From Mycobacteriales bacterium (lineage in GTDB: Bacteria; Actinomycetota; Actinomycetes; Mycobacteriales; QHCE01): 64,000 bases of DNA. The stretch spans positions 1 through 64,000 of the forward strand of contig JABFVL010000001.1 of the NCBI GenBank assembly GCA_013362805.1. The letters are read 5' to 3'. Positions 10,519 through 20,715 of this stretch are shown here, piece by piece. The position numbers and the translations under genes are program-made. Every line of letters starts with the position of its first letter. The stretch's first letter is position 1. The notes under the pieces were generated by a model that saw only the letters and a list, made by a program, of their open reading frames with translations, made no database searches and had not been told where the DNA came from.

Positions 10519-12807
10519 GTGTCCGACGCAAGTACTAACCTTCCTGGCCAGCGCGGTGCGGGCGGTTTGATGCGGCAAGCTTTTGCCCGTTTCACCTCCT
10601 CGCCTGGCCAGGTCAGCGTGGTGCTTGAACCGCTGGTGCAAACGCACCGGCAGTCGCATCCGCGCGCTGATGTGCAACTTTTGCAACACGCGTATCGTGT
10701 GGCTGAGCAGTTTCACCGGGGCCAGTTGCGTAAGAGTGGGGACCCCTACATCACTCACCCACTGGCGGTTGCCCATGTTCTCGCTGAACTAGGCATGGAC
10801 ACCGTCACTTTGGCGGCCGGGCTTTTGCACGACACCATCGAGGACACTGGCTACACCCTCGAGCAGCTAAAAGCGGATTTCGGCGGGGAAGTCGCGCACT
10901 TGGTCGATGGCGTCACGAAGATCGACAGCATGGAGTTCGGTGAAGCCGCCGAATCTGAGAGCATCCGCAAAATGATTGTGGCCATGGCGCGGGACCCCCG
11001 GGTTCTGGTTATCAAACTCGCCGACCGGTTGCACAATATGCGCACCATTCGCTTCCAACCCGAACACAAGCGGATCAAAAAGGCCCGGGAAACTCTTGAG
11101 GTGCTAGCCCCATTGGCGCACCGCCTGGGCATGAATACCATCAAGTGGGAGCTTGAAGATCTAGCTTTCGACACGATGTATCCGCAGCGTTACGACGAGA
11201 TTCGCCGCTTGGTCACCGAACATCAACCAGCGCGGGAAAAGTCGCTGACCGCGATCACCGAGCAAGTGATCGCCGACCTTGGCGCCGCGAAAGTGAAGTG
11301 CGAGGTTACGGGTCGACCAAAGCACATGTATTCGATTTATCAAAAGATGATCGTGCGCGGGCGGGACTTCTCTGACATTTACGATTTGGTCGGAGTGCGA
11401 GTGTTGGTGCAGAGCGTGCGGGACTGCTACGCCGCGCTCGGCGTCATCCACTCCACCTGGCAGCCCGTGCCCGGGCGGTTCAAAGACTACATCGCGATGC
11501 CCAAGTTCAATATGTACCAATCACTGCACACCACCGTGATTGGACCGTCGGGAAAGCCTGTCGAGTTCCAGATCCGCACCCACGCGATGCACCGCACCGC
11601 CGAATACGGTATCGCCGCCCACTGGAAGTACAAAGATACCAAGGGCGCTGAAGTCGCCGGTCCGATCGCCAACGTCGATGACATGACCTGGCTGCGGCAA
11701 TTGCTTGACTGGCAACGGGAAGCAACCGACCCAGGCGAGTTTTTGGAGTCGTTGCGTTTCGACCTGGGTGGACAAGAAGTGTACGTATTCACCCCCAAGG
11801 GTGACGTCGTCGCGCTTACCCCAGGCTCGACCCCGGTGGACTTCGCCTATGCCGTGCACACCGAGGTTGGCCATCGCTGTGTCGGAGCCCGCGTAAACGG
11901 CAAACTTGTGTCGTTGGAATCGACGTTGGCGAACGGCGACACCGTAGAGATCTTCACGTCTAAATCGGAGTCGCACGGCCCGTCGCAAGACTGGCTGTCG
12001 TTTGTCAAAAGCCCACGGGCCCGCACCAAAATCCGGCAGCACTTCGCGAAAGAGCGCCGTGAGGACTCCATCGAAGCGGGCAAAGAAGCGCTACAAAAGG
12101 CGGTCCGTAAGCATCGTCTTCCGCTCCAGCGAGTGCTTTCTGGCGAGGCTTTGCTGACGATCGCTCGCGATCTGCATTACACGGACGTCACCGGTTTGTA
12201 CACCGCAATTGGTGAGAGCCGGGTGTCGGCGCAATCTGTCGTGCAGCGCCTGATCGCCGCGCTGGGCGGGATGGAAGGCCTCACCGAAGACGCCGCGGAA
12301 GTCACACCTGTTACCAAGCGCCTGCGCACGATCGGCTCCAACGACCAGGGCGTGATTGTTAAGAGCGAGGCCGATGGTTCGGTCAGCAACGTCTGGACCA
12401 GGCTGGCGCATTGTTGCATGCCAGTGCCGGGCGACAAGGTGTTTGGTTTCGTCACGCGCAGCGGCAGCATTAGCGTGCACCGTGAAGACTGCACGAACGC
12501 CTCTGGGCTCAAGCAAACACCTGAACGCATTGTCGAGATTGTGCTCGCGCCAACTGCTGGGTCGTCCTTCATGGTGTCCTTGCAGGTGGAGGCCTTGGAT
12601 AGGCACGGATTGTTGTCGGACATCTCTCGGGTGCTTTCCGAGGAGAAGATCAACATCTTGTCCGGGACCGTAACTACCACTCGGGCGAGGGTATGCATTT
12701 CGCGGTTTACGTTCGAGATGGCTGACCCAACCCACTTGGATCATCTAGTCAAAGCTGTGCGCAAGATCGACGGAGTGTACGACGTGGAGCGCGCATCCTC
12801 CGTTTAG
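10519..12807 (+). CDS. rel: Bifunctional (p)ppGpp synthetase/hydrolase (Rel)
   Basis: Makes and degrades the alarmone (p)ppGpp in the stringent response. 762 residues from the third of three consecutive GTG codons, eight bases after an AGGGGG stretch; a TTG 60 bases upstream is an alternative. The hydrolase domain has [10 protein letters not shown] and [11 protein letters not shown]. The synthetase domain has [20 protein letters not shown] and AAHWKYK. TGS ([11 protein letters not shown]), the Cys-containing region [10 protein letters not shown] and a C-terminal ACT domain follow. HD and synthetase residues are both intact, so it should be bifunctional. It follows secF directly, without the apt gene often found here. 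Confidence 0.95.
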   Translation: MSDASTNLPGQRGAGGLMRQAFARFTSSPGQVSVVLEPLVQTHRQSHPRADVQLLQHAYRVAEQFHRGQLRKSGDPYITHPLAVAHVLAELGMDTVTLAAGLLHDTIEDTGYTLEQLKADFGGEVAHLVDGVTKIDSMEFGEAAESESIRKMIVAMARDPRVLVIKLADRLHNMRTIRFQPEHKRIKKARETLEVLAPLAHRLGMNTIKWELEDLAFDTMYPQRYDEIRRLVTEHQPAREKSLTAITEQVIADLGAAKVKCEVTGRPKHMYSIYQKMIVRGRDFSDIYDLVGVRVLVQSVRDCYAALGVIHSTWQPVPGRFKDYIAMPKFNMYQSLHTTVIGPSGKPVEFQIRTHAMHRTAEYGIAAHWKYKDTKGAEVAGPIANVDDMTWLRQLLDWQREATDPGEFLESLRFDLGGQEVYVFTPKGDVVALTPGSTPVDFAYAVHTEVGHRCVGARVNGKLVSLESTLANGDTVEIFTSKSESHGPSQDWLSFVKSPRARTKIRQHFAKERREDSIEAGKEALQKAVRKHRLPLQRVLSGEALLTIARDLHYTDVTGLYTAIGESRVSAQSVVQRLIAALGGMEGLTEDAAEVTPVTKRLRTIGSNDQGVIVKSEADGSVSNVWTRLAHCCMPVPGDKVFGFVTRSGSISVHREDCTNASGLKQTPERIVEIVLAPTAGSSFMVSLQVEALDRHGLLSDISRVLSEEKINILSGTVTTTRARVCISRFTFEMADPTHLDHLVKAVRKIDGVYDVERASSV

Positions 12808-12916
12808 GTGGGTCGTTCGATAGTCCGATCACTTCTCAGGGTTTTGGGGCGTTACCGCTCGGTAGTGGGTAAGAATCGAGAGCCGAATCTCGGCACCAAT
12901 CCCACCAGGAGCGGCA

Positions 12917-15900
12917 ATGTCGAACGACGCACGGGCTACCCGCGCCCAAAAATTCACGCAGTGGATCACCGAAGGGCGTAAGCGTCTCGCCTACTGTGTT
13001 GATCGTGACTCTCGTGCTAACAGCATGGGAGGGTTGAACTATTGGCATTTGCTAGAGCCTTTACGAACCTCGGCGATTCCAACTTTCAACGAGGACGGTG
13101 AATGGCAGCGGCCCGACCGGGCGGGTGTGCTGCACCCTGACGTGGTCGCGATCGCCCGGCCGGGAACCCGTCGACCGCTGGGTTTCGCCGTCATTCCTAA
13201 CGGGGCCGATGAACAGAATTCGTTTGCCGATCAGCCCCATATAAAGATCAAACTGCTGAGCAATCAGCTGCGCTTGGTGGCCAAAACGGTAGAGGGCACG
13301 CCCGAGGACGGGAGCCGAGGGGTCGCCTATCTGTGGGGGCTGCCCGAGGCCAGCTTGATCACTGATTTGGTGGGACATACCTCAGCGAGTTCGGTGAGCT
13401 TCGACATCGCACGAGATTTGGGTGCGAGCGCTGTGGCCGAGGCGGTCAGCGATCTGCTTAAGCCCCAGGTGGATGGGGCTTCCCCGCGGGTTTCGGTGAA
13501 TGTTTACGCCCGCACAGGGGAAGACGTTCAGGAACGCATGCGCTTGTTGGATCGTTTGGAGCGTTTAGCGCAGGCGAACGCCGGCAAACTCACCGTGCGA
13601 GCTAGTCCTAGTTTGGTCAATCCCGAAATCGCCAACGATCTTGACTCCGTGACTGTCCGCGCGCAGATGGCCGATGACCCCGAAGCGCTGGGGAAGGTGC
13701 TCGAACTGTGGGCTGATGGGGAACGCCCCCACAAGCCACCTGTCGCCATCCGACCGCTAACTAAGTCGGCGGCGGCACATTTGGAATTTCCTCGGCTCGA
13801 GGAAATTGACCATCTTTTTTGTGCGATGGACCGAGAAACCGCTGAAGCCCAGGCCGCTGATTTCGCCCGGGCTCAGCGAAGCCCAGATATCAAACGGTTT
13901 GGCGCTCTGCGCACCTGCATGCCGGTTGAACTCGCGAAAACGCTGAAAAATCTGCGGCGGAACAACCGTGTTGTTGTTTTGCACATGGGCGGCGGGGAGG
14001 CAGTCCCTATTAGAGCCGTGTTCGACCAACTGCCTAGTGAACTGCGTCCTGATGCCGTAGTGGGTTCCTTTCATGAGTTTGCTGTACTCAGTGCGGACCG
14101 CACGTTGCCAGCCACCGTGGTCGCGCAACGGTATACCGGTATTGCTGGAGCACGCGCGACCCGGGGGCTGGTAAATCGCGGAGCGTTAGACAAGCTCCGC
14201 GACACGTTGAGTCGTCAGCAAGTCATCGCGGCGAAGGTGAAATCGGGTCGGCGGGCTCTAGGTGAACGCGACGTGCCAGCCGAGCTTGCGGACATTGTGG
14301 ATTCGCTGCGCAATGAGAATTTTAGTCCCATGCTGCCGGTAAAATATTCGCCGCAGGATGCTCGCAAGATTTCACCAGCTGTCGACGTGGTCACGAACGA
14401 TGACGCCACCTTGGTGACCATTTGGCGCGGTTCACCACATAGCTCGCACCGAGAATTCCGATTGCTGTTGCCCGCTAACAGTGAACGCTGTGCATTCGCG
14501 GCCACCGACGGCGTGGGACCAACCACCGACTCAGCATGGGCGGTGAGCTTGGGCGTCGAAGATGTGGATCATTATCTGAGTCTTATTCGGACCGCATCCC
14601 CCTCCCGAGAACTGAACTTCATCGTGGGTCGTGGCCGTGATCCACGCGTCATCGCCGAGACAATTCGGCGCGCCCAACAGCGGCACTTGATCGCTGATGA
14701 CACGTTGGTGTCGGTCACTTTGACCGATGCCGAAGGAACTCATGGGGCCGCAGCGTTACGCGAGTTGGGCGCCCTGCAGCGCACATGGAAAGGCGCCGGG
14801 AAGCTGAGCTTGCGGTGCGCTGTTTTCGACCCCACCACCCGGTCGGCTTTGACCGGCATCGTTGAGCGCCGAAAGCTACCAGAGAATCCGTTGGCCTGGC
14901 AGCGCGTAATAGAAAATCACGACCGTCGGAGCCGGGCACACCGGAGCGCGGAACTGACACCAGCCCCCATGGTCGCGCCTACGTTGCCATCCTGGGAAGC
15001 GGCGTTAGAGCTCAAAACGCTGGGCGTCGATATTGACGGGGTCGGCCAGACTGGTGCCGCGGATTTCATAATCGTGACAGACCCGGGAACTTACACAGCG
15101 CTTAACTTTCCTGACTCGCTCGCCGTGGAGTTGCTTTCCCGTGAGCGTCCCGTTGAAACGATCCAATGCCCGCCGAGTCAACTGGGCGAGCTCATTGAGC
15201 GACTGCGCGGTGAAAATGCCGAGCGTCACCCGCGGATTGCGGTATGTGCGTTCAGCATGGAGGCGGCCGCTCGCACATATCGCATCGTTTCTGAACTGCC
15301 CACCGCGCAGGCGCCGCACTCACTTGTCATCAATAGGCAGTGGCTACGGGGGAGCGCGAAAGACTCGCAGCGGATTCTCGCGCCACACCTTTTCCAAAAT
15401 CAAGTGGCCGTGCTGGAAAATCAATCAGCACGCACCGCAGGGGAAGAACGAGACGCCTCCTATCGCCTGGCACATGCTGAGGCGGCGCTTAAGTCAATGG
15501 CCAGTAGTGCGCAGCAGCAGGAAAACACGGCGCATGCCTTGCGTGTGCTTGAGAATCCGGACGATGCGATGCTGCTCGGGCCGATTCTGGAGCATGCTCG
15601 ACATTGGGCATTGAGCGATTCACGTGAGCCATCTGGGCTCGAAATCGGCCACGATTATGCCGTAATTCATGTTGGGATTCGGCCCCAAGCTCAACATCGG
15701 ACAGTTGTGATCGCGCCGAACACAGTTGACGCCGCGCATGCCGCCAGCACACAACGCCTCGATACCGCTCGATACGCCGTGTCGACGTATTTCAGCGTCG
15801 CACCCGATTCGCGCGAGTTGGTAGCGCTGGCCTTTGAAGGCATAGAACCGCAAGAGCTTGTCTTTCAAGTTGATCGCGTAGGGGCCGCGGATGCCGTGGC

Positions 15901-18900
15901 CGATGCGCTAATTGTGGCTGGCCAAAACATGCGGGAGCTTGGTCCGCGCCCGGATGGTCGCATGCGGCGAGTGATAGTTCGGGTGGGAAACAGCGATGCG
16001 CTCCTGGAATTTCAGCAAGCTTGGCAGGCGCGGCTGGAGGAAGCTCCTGACGACCTGCCAATCTTTATCCATCTGGACGACGATAAGCTTCGGCCGCTTC
16101 TCGCCCGTGCGGAGCGGCCCGCACCGACTAAATCGGCACAGCAGCCACCACCACGTGGTTGGCAGCGCCAAGACAAAGCCTGGCATCACCTAGGCGGCCC
16201 AAAGCCCGGCGCGGCCCGACATGTCTTGCTGCTCACGGTCCCCGATGAGGAAATGCTCGATTGGGATGGGCTCGCATCGCATGTGCCTGACGATCTGCCC
16301 GCTGACACAGCGGTGACCGTGTGTGCGCCAAGGCAATTCACCCGCACGTTGGCTCAGTTGGAAGACCTCAAGCACACGGAGAGCGTCACGGTTTTCGCTC
16401 CGCCCCTGTCCGGAAATGGCGCACGCAACCTGGATCGGGACGTCAAGCGACGGCCGACAACGACCACTTCGCTTATGTTGCCCCCGCCCGTCGATGTTGA
16501 TGGCTTCACCGTTGCCGGGCAGTTCGTATCCGCAGATGGCCAATTTGCACGAGTTCCGGGTGTGGGACGACCACCTCGTCCACCGCGCCGGCAAACAATG
16601 GCCCGCTTGCCTGACTGGGCGGCTCCACGGGCATCGAATGCGACACAAGATGACCGTCCGTCGACCTTTGCCGCATTGACGGAACTTCGATCGCGACTCG
16701 CCGGAACATCAAAGACGACAAAAGCTCCTCGGGCTACCGACGATGTGCAACACCTCGAGTCTTTGCATGTGGACGGACCCACCCTCGAGCACGCATCAGA
16801 CATTGTTGTTGTCATCGGTGGCGGGAACATGAGAGTCTCGCGGCTTCGCCAGATGGTGAAGACGCACCGGCGACCAGATAGCGATGTGCTTGTGTTGCGC
16901 CCCAGCAGCGGTGATGCCAAAGCCGCGCTGCGCGAGGTGCTGGCTGAAAAGCGTGAGGACGCGAGAATATCGATCCTGACTCTGCCTGACGCTATGGCAG
17001 TGATCGGTGAACTGGAAATAAGTGGTGTGGATCGGGTTTGGGTTCCTAGCGCGTTGGCGAGCGGGCGCGATACGGGCAGATTGCCCGAAAATCTGGTCCA
17101 TGAGTACCGCTGGAACAACGCGGCGTTCCCCACAGACGTAGTGAACGGCTGGTGGGCTTTACAAGGAACAGAGCAGGACTCTCCAAATACGCTCATACTG
17201 TGCGCGGACTGGAATGCGGAACGGCCTGCCCCGGTCGATGTATATGAAGAACCGCATGCCGCGGTTGTACACGCGATAGAGCCGTTGCCTACCGCCTGGG
17301 CATGCCGACCAGCGCAGTTGCGGGAACTGCTACACAAGGTACTGCGCGACACGCCCAATGCCCGAGTCGCTGTCGTGGGTGGTCGCGAAACTCATGCGGT
17401 TGTTGCCGCATTGGGTCAAGACGAATTCGCGATAGCGCCCTCGATGCTTTTCCTCGAACATGACGATGAGGAAGAGCTCGGCGCTCTTGGATTGCCGCCA
17501 GCTACCGTGCTTGCACCTTTGCCTGAGCTGGAAGATGACCAAATAGACGCCATCGAATGGTACGGCGCGCGGCAAGCGGCCATTGAGGCGTTTGCTCAGG
17601 AATTTGTCGCGGACAAGGCGAATTTGCCGGGCGCCGCGAGTGCGCTATCCGATCTGGTGCCCGAAAGCGAACTCGGCCGGGGTGCCCTGATCACGCAGGG
17701 TCGAGCAGTCGCCTATCTACCGACGGCTGCTGGGTTTCTTCTCACCCCGCAGCGACGCATCGTTATCGGCGCGGTGGATGTTAATCAAACTCGTCCCGCT
17801 TCTCCGTGGGAAGGCGTCGCGACTATCGTCTATGAGCCGGGCCAGCTTGGGTTGGCCGACGCGGGTGTGTTGGCATCGCGTTTGGCAACCGTAGGAGATC
17901 GGCCTGAGCAGTTCATCGTCGAAACCACTGATCCCGAGTTGGCGCAAACGGTTGCCGCGCTTGAGGCCGAATTTGCCGAACGGGTGGAGGCAGAACAGGC
18001 GGATGCTCTGGTGGCTGATGCGCCGCCGACGCTGGAAGAGCTAAAGCGGACTTTGAGTGCCGGGTCGGCCCATGAACGCGGATTGCGCGCTCCACAATGG
18101 GTCCGATGGCCAACCGATAACAGTGAGCTTGAGCCAGGCACGCGCGTCTTGGTCGCCTGCACTCCCTCTGAAGAGCAAACCGGCCTGCTCACTCGCACAG
18201 CCCTTGATGCGCCCACTGCCCTTGGCGAGTTTGATGACGTTGTTAACGGGCTGCTGTTGGCCAGAGAAGTGGGGCCGCGATCACCCGTGGCGCTGGTTGC
18301 CTGGCCAGGGCAACTGCGGTCAGTTTTGGAGCAGATGGAGCAGGCGGGTGAACGGTGTGTTCTGCCAGATGCTCTGCTCACCTCACATCAAGACGTAAAC
18401 GAGGTATGGGGTGGGACAACACCGAACGAGTTGTTTGGGCATCCCGTGGCTATCTTCAGTGATGGCGTGGCGACAGGCGCGTTCGGGAAGAAAAGTGTGA
18501 ACAACACCTTTGGTTTATTGACGCCGCCACCAGAGGCACAAGAGCCAATTAAAGTGCGGGCTCAAGAGTTCTTGCCCACTGAGCCGGCACGGGAGCCAGA
18601 GCCGCCGCTCATTGAGCTCCCACCCGCGGACGTTGATCTTGTGGCAGCAGACGTGGAAGTGGCCGTGCAGACGGGTCAGTCGCAACCATTGGTCGCGTCT
18701 GGGCAATCAACTATGCCAAAGCCAGCCCCTCCACGCGCTCCACTGAGCGTTGTCCTACCGACGACTACCGATCAATACCTGCCCGGCGACGTGGGGACAC
18801 ATTCATCCGTCATCGACCAGATAACCCCACGCACTGATTCGACCAAGGTCGCTGTCGTGGTTTTCGCCCGAATCCCGCCGGGACGACGGCCTGCCTTTGC

Positions 18901-20674
18901 CGAGGAAATCCTTGAACGTTTTCCCGAATCCGCCGCCACTCAGGTGCACTATTTCGGGCCGCAGAAGTCCATTGAGTGGGAACCTGCTTTACTCGCGGCA
19001 AGGGAAAACCATGCAGGGCTTCCGCTGGTCGCCTGTCTGCATTCAAGCGTCACCGCCGCGGTAGGTGCGCGGTGGGCGCGAGTGCCCGTTGAAGCCTTGC
19101 CCAATGTGGTCATGGTCAGGGAGGGAAGGCTGCTTGACGAGTTTTACCGGCGTTTGCCAAATTTCGTGCTGCCGACGCATTTTTCGGATCCGCTCCCCGC
19201 AAGACCGATGGTTGAGGACGCGATTGCCTCCGCATCGCGGCATGCCGAACTCTTCAAAGGTATGCGGGCGGCCACCCAAACCGCTAATGCGAAGAGAACC
19301 TTTTGGCCCGGCATGGAGATCGTTGATGGGGGCGAAGACCTGCCTGGGCTCCTGACTTATCCCTCGGCGAAGGTTGGCGCGAGCGAACGCACCCTGTTGT
19401 TGAGCTCGCCGCACATGCTCGAGCGCCGCTCCGGAGACGGCTTGACCGCCGATGTGCTGGGCAAGGTGTCAGAGGAGACACTGTATGGCTTTATGTGCGG
19501 AGCTCGGCGGCTGACTGTGCGGTTGTCTGACCATCCGTCGCTGGACGCGGCGCTAAGCGCGCTTGACCGCTTTAGCAATGACACGGGCATTGAGGCTAAC
19601 GTTCACGTTGAGGTGCAGGGCATTCTCGGGTGGGAGGCGACCGCACGGGTAAGAAATCTGGTCAGACGGAACGTGACGCTATGGCCCAACCCTGATCGAG
19701 CTCGCATCAGCGAACCGGTCTCAACGCTAACCCTCGACGTCTCAAACAGCCCCACGGAAATGCCGGCATTCGAGGTTAGGACACAAGCGGAGCACCGCCT
19801 AGTAATCCCACCTAATGAGGATGGCCTTGCGCGATATCGCGAACGCGTAAGGCGATTAGGCCACGACACGCGAGTCCTCGCGCGATGTCTACCTGGCCAG
19901 GAGCCGGCGCTCGCCGAGTTTTTGAACACGCTGCCAGCTGATGAACTACCTCTGGCTGTATTCGTCGATGCGGCTGGACTTTCACCGTTCGCCGACGCAG
20001 ATGTGCCCGACTGGCTGCCCATCATCGCTAACAGCGCGGGTAATGGACTACCTGAGCTGGACCCGAGCAAGGTTCACGCTGCCATACGTGACCGAGAAAG
20101 ATCACGCATCGCTCACCGAGTGCTCAGCGCGGAAGTCAAGCACAACCCGACGCTGTACGAGGCAGTGCGCCAAGCGGGGCAAGTGACCTTCGTGCCCAGG
20201 GGTCATGCGCGTTATGGGAGAGAAGCGGATAGCCAGCTCTTTTCGCCAGCTCTATGCGTCACTGTCGATGACAACGCGACGCCGCGAGGCGCGATTTTTA
20301 GCGGCGGATCGCCCGCGTTCGCTGACGAAGCGCATATCTTTCTATCTCGTGTGATGCCAATTGGGTTCAAGGGGCGACACCAGTTGATCCGGCGAAGCGA
20401 CGTGCTCGGAGATGTTCAGCCAGAAACCCTGCTCGGGATGGTGCCAGAGCAAGGCGTCTCTACGTTTCGGCTCACCCCGCATCCCGCGCTCGCTTCAGCT
20501 GTTGAAGCGATTAAGACGCTGCTCAGCATGGACCGACCCGTGCGGCTTGAGCTCCGAGAGTCGGAACGTTCCGCTGAGCTACGTGAGGCTGTGCACGCCC
20601 TACACCAGCATCCGAACAGCCGCTGGCTCAATCGGCACGATCCACCGGCATCACCAAGGCCACAAAGTCTGTAG
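12917..20674 (+). CDS. Giant 2585-residue protein of unknown function with degenerate internal repeats
   Basis: One uninterrupted frame starting at ATG after AGGAG. I do not recognise the family. No signal peptide or membrane helix is evident, so it is probably cytoplasmic. By eye it is built of degenerate repeated units. The two clearest lie at the C-terminus: WPGMEIVDGGE at 2130 with ADVLGKVSEETLYG at 2178, and SPALCVTVDDN at 2443 with SDVLGDVQPETLLG at 2494, a period of about 315 residues. Weaker copies appear near 73-240, 352-620 (SPAVDVVTNDD at 486), 700-830, 913-1070, 1296-1500, 1590-1690 and 1725-1820. Units have alternating hydrophobic strands and helices, as in Rossmann-like alpha/beta domains. 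Pro-rich linkers fall near 1190-1270 and 1865-1955. It stands between rel and asnB, ends at a strong hairpin, and appears to be a monocistronic insertion in otherwise conserved gene order. Confidence 0.85.
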   Translation: MSNDARATRAQKFTQWITEGRKRLAYCVDRDSRANSMGGLNYWHLLEPLRTSAIPTFNEDGEWQRPDRAGVLHPDVVAIARPGTRRPLGFAVIPNGADEQNSFADQPHIKIKLLSNQLRLVAKTVEGTPEDGSRGVAYLWGLPEASLITDLVGHTSASSVSFDIARDLGASAVAEAVSDLLKPQVDGASPRVSVNVYARTGEDVQERMRLLDRLERLAQANAGKLTVRASPSLVNPEIANDLDSVTVRAQMADDPEALGKVLELWADGERPHKPPVAIRPLTKSAAAHLEFPRLEEIDHLFCAMDRETAEAQAADFARAQRSPDIKRFGALRTCMPVELAKTLKNLRRNNRVVVLHMGGGEAVPIRAVFDQLPSELRPDAVVGSFHEFAVLSADRTLPATVVAQRYTGIAGARATRGLVNRGALDKLRDTLSRQQVIAAKVKSGRRALGERDVPAELADIVDSLRNENFSPMLPVKYSPQDARKISPAVDVVTNDDATLVTIWRGSPHSSHREFRLLLPANSERCAFAATDGVGPTTDSAWAVSLGVEDVDHYLSLIRTASPSRELNFIVGRGRDPRVIAETIRRAQQRHLIADDTLVSVTLTDAEGTHGAAALRELGALQRTWKGAGKLSLRCAVFDPTTRSALTGIVERRKLPENPLAWQRVIENHDRRSRAHRSAELTPAPMVAPTLPSWEAALELKTLGVDIDGVGQTGAADFIIVTDPGTYTALNFPDSLAVELLSRERPVETIQCPPSQLGELIERLRGENAERHPRIAVCAFSMEAAARTYRIVSELPTAQAPHSLVINRQWLRGSAKDSQRILAPHLFQNQVAVLENQSARTAGEERDASYRLAHAEAALKSMASSAQQQENTAHALRVLENPDDAMLLGPILEHARHWALSDSREPSGLEIGHDYAVIHVGIRPQAQHRTVVIAPNTVDAAHAASTQRLDTARYAVSTYFSVAPDSRELVALAFEGIEPQELVFQVDRVGAADAVADALIVAGQNMRELGPRPDGRMRRVIVRVGNSDALLEFQQAWQARLEEAPDDLPIFIHLDDDKLRPLLARAERPAPTKSAQQPPPRGWQRQDKAWHHLGGPKPGAARHVLLLTVPDEEMLDWDGLASHVPDDLPADTAVTVCAPRQFTRTLAQLEDLKHTESVTVFAPPLSGNGARNLDRDVKRRPTTTTSLMLPPPVDVDGFTVAGQFVSADGQFARVPGVGRPPRPPRRQTMARLPDWAAPRASNATQDDRPSTFAALTELRSRLAGTSKTTKAPRATDDVQHLESLHVDGPTLEHASDIVVVIGGGNMRVSRLRQMVKTHRRPDSDVLVLRPSSGDAKAALREVLAEKREDARISILTLPDAMAVIGELEISGVDRVWVPSALASGRDTGRLPENLVHEYRWNNAAFPTDVVNGWWALQGTEQDSPNTLILCADWNAERPAPVDVYEEPHAAVVHAIEPLPTAWACRPAQLRELLHKVLRDTPNARVAVVGGRETHAVVAALGQDEFAIAPSMLFLEHDDEEELGALGLPPATVLAPLPELEDDQIDAIEWYGARQAAIEAFAQEFVADKANLPGAASALSDLVPESELGRGALITQGRAVAYLPTAAGFLLTPQRRIVIGAVDVNQTRPASPWEGVATIVYEPGQLGLADAGVLASRLATVGDRPEQFIVETTDPELAQTVAALEAEFAERVEAEQADALVADAPPTLEELKRTLSAGSAHERGLRAPQWVRWPTDNSELEPGTRVLVACTPSEEQTGLLTRTALDAPTALGEFDDVVNGLLLAREVGPRSPVALVAWPGQLRSVLEQMEQAGERCVLPDALLTSHQDVNEVWGGTTPNELFGHPVAIFSDGVATGAFGKKSVNNTFGLLTPPPEAQEPIKVRAQEFLPTEPAREPEPPLIELPPADVDLVAADVEVAVQTGQSQPLVASGQSTMPKPAPPRAPLSVVLPTTTDQYLPGDVGTHSSVIDQITPRTDSTKVAVVVFARIPPGRRPAFAEEILERFPESAATQVHYFGPQKSIEWEPALLAARENHAGLPLVACLHSSVTAAVGARWARVPVEALPNVVMVREGRLLDEFYRRLPNFVLPTHFSDPLPARPMVEDAIASASRHAELFKGMRAATQTANAKRTFWPGMEIVDGGEDLPGLLTYPSAKVGASERTLLLSSPHMLERRSGDGLTADVLGKVSEETLYGFMCGARRLTVRLSDHPSLDAALSALDRFSNDTGIEANVHVEVQGILGWEATARVRNLVRRNVTLWPNPDRARISEPVSTLTLDVSNSPTEMPAFEVRTQAEHRLVIPPNEDGLARYRERVRRLGHDTRVLARCLPGQEPALAEFLNTLPADELPLAVFVDAAGLSPFADADVPDWLPIIANSAGNGLPELDPSKVHAAIRDRERSRIAHRVLSAEVKHNPTLYEAVRQAGQVTFVPRGHARYGREADSQLFSPALCVTVDDNATPRGAIFSGGSPAFADEAHIFLSRVMPIGFKGRHQLIRRSDVLGDVQPETLLGMVPEQGVSTFRLTPHPALASAVEAIKTLLSMDRPVRLELRESERSAELREAVHALHQHPNSRWLNRHDPPASPRPQSL

Positions 20675-20676
20675 GC

Positions 20677-20710
20677 GTGGTGGCGTCGAATTTGTGTTCG
20701 ACGCCACCAC
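20677..20710. terminator. Bidirectional hairpin terminator between the giant gene and asnB
   Basis: A perfect 14-base inverted repeat (GTGGTGGCGTCGAA at 20677-20690 and its complement at 20697-20710) with a 6-base TTTGTG loop. It begins three bases after the giant gene's stop and ends six bases before the stop of the convergent asnB. There is no long U tract, but position and symmetry suit a shared terminator. Confidence 0.8.
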
Positions 20711-20715
20711 ACGAT

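Noticed and set aside
16354-17358. A 334-codon open frame on the minus strand inside the giant gene
   Set aside because: Low-complexity Ser/Arg-rich translation, no ribosome-binding site and no domain; it mirrors the codon bias of the plus-strand gene.
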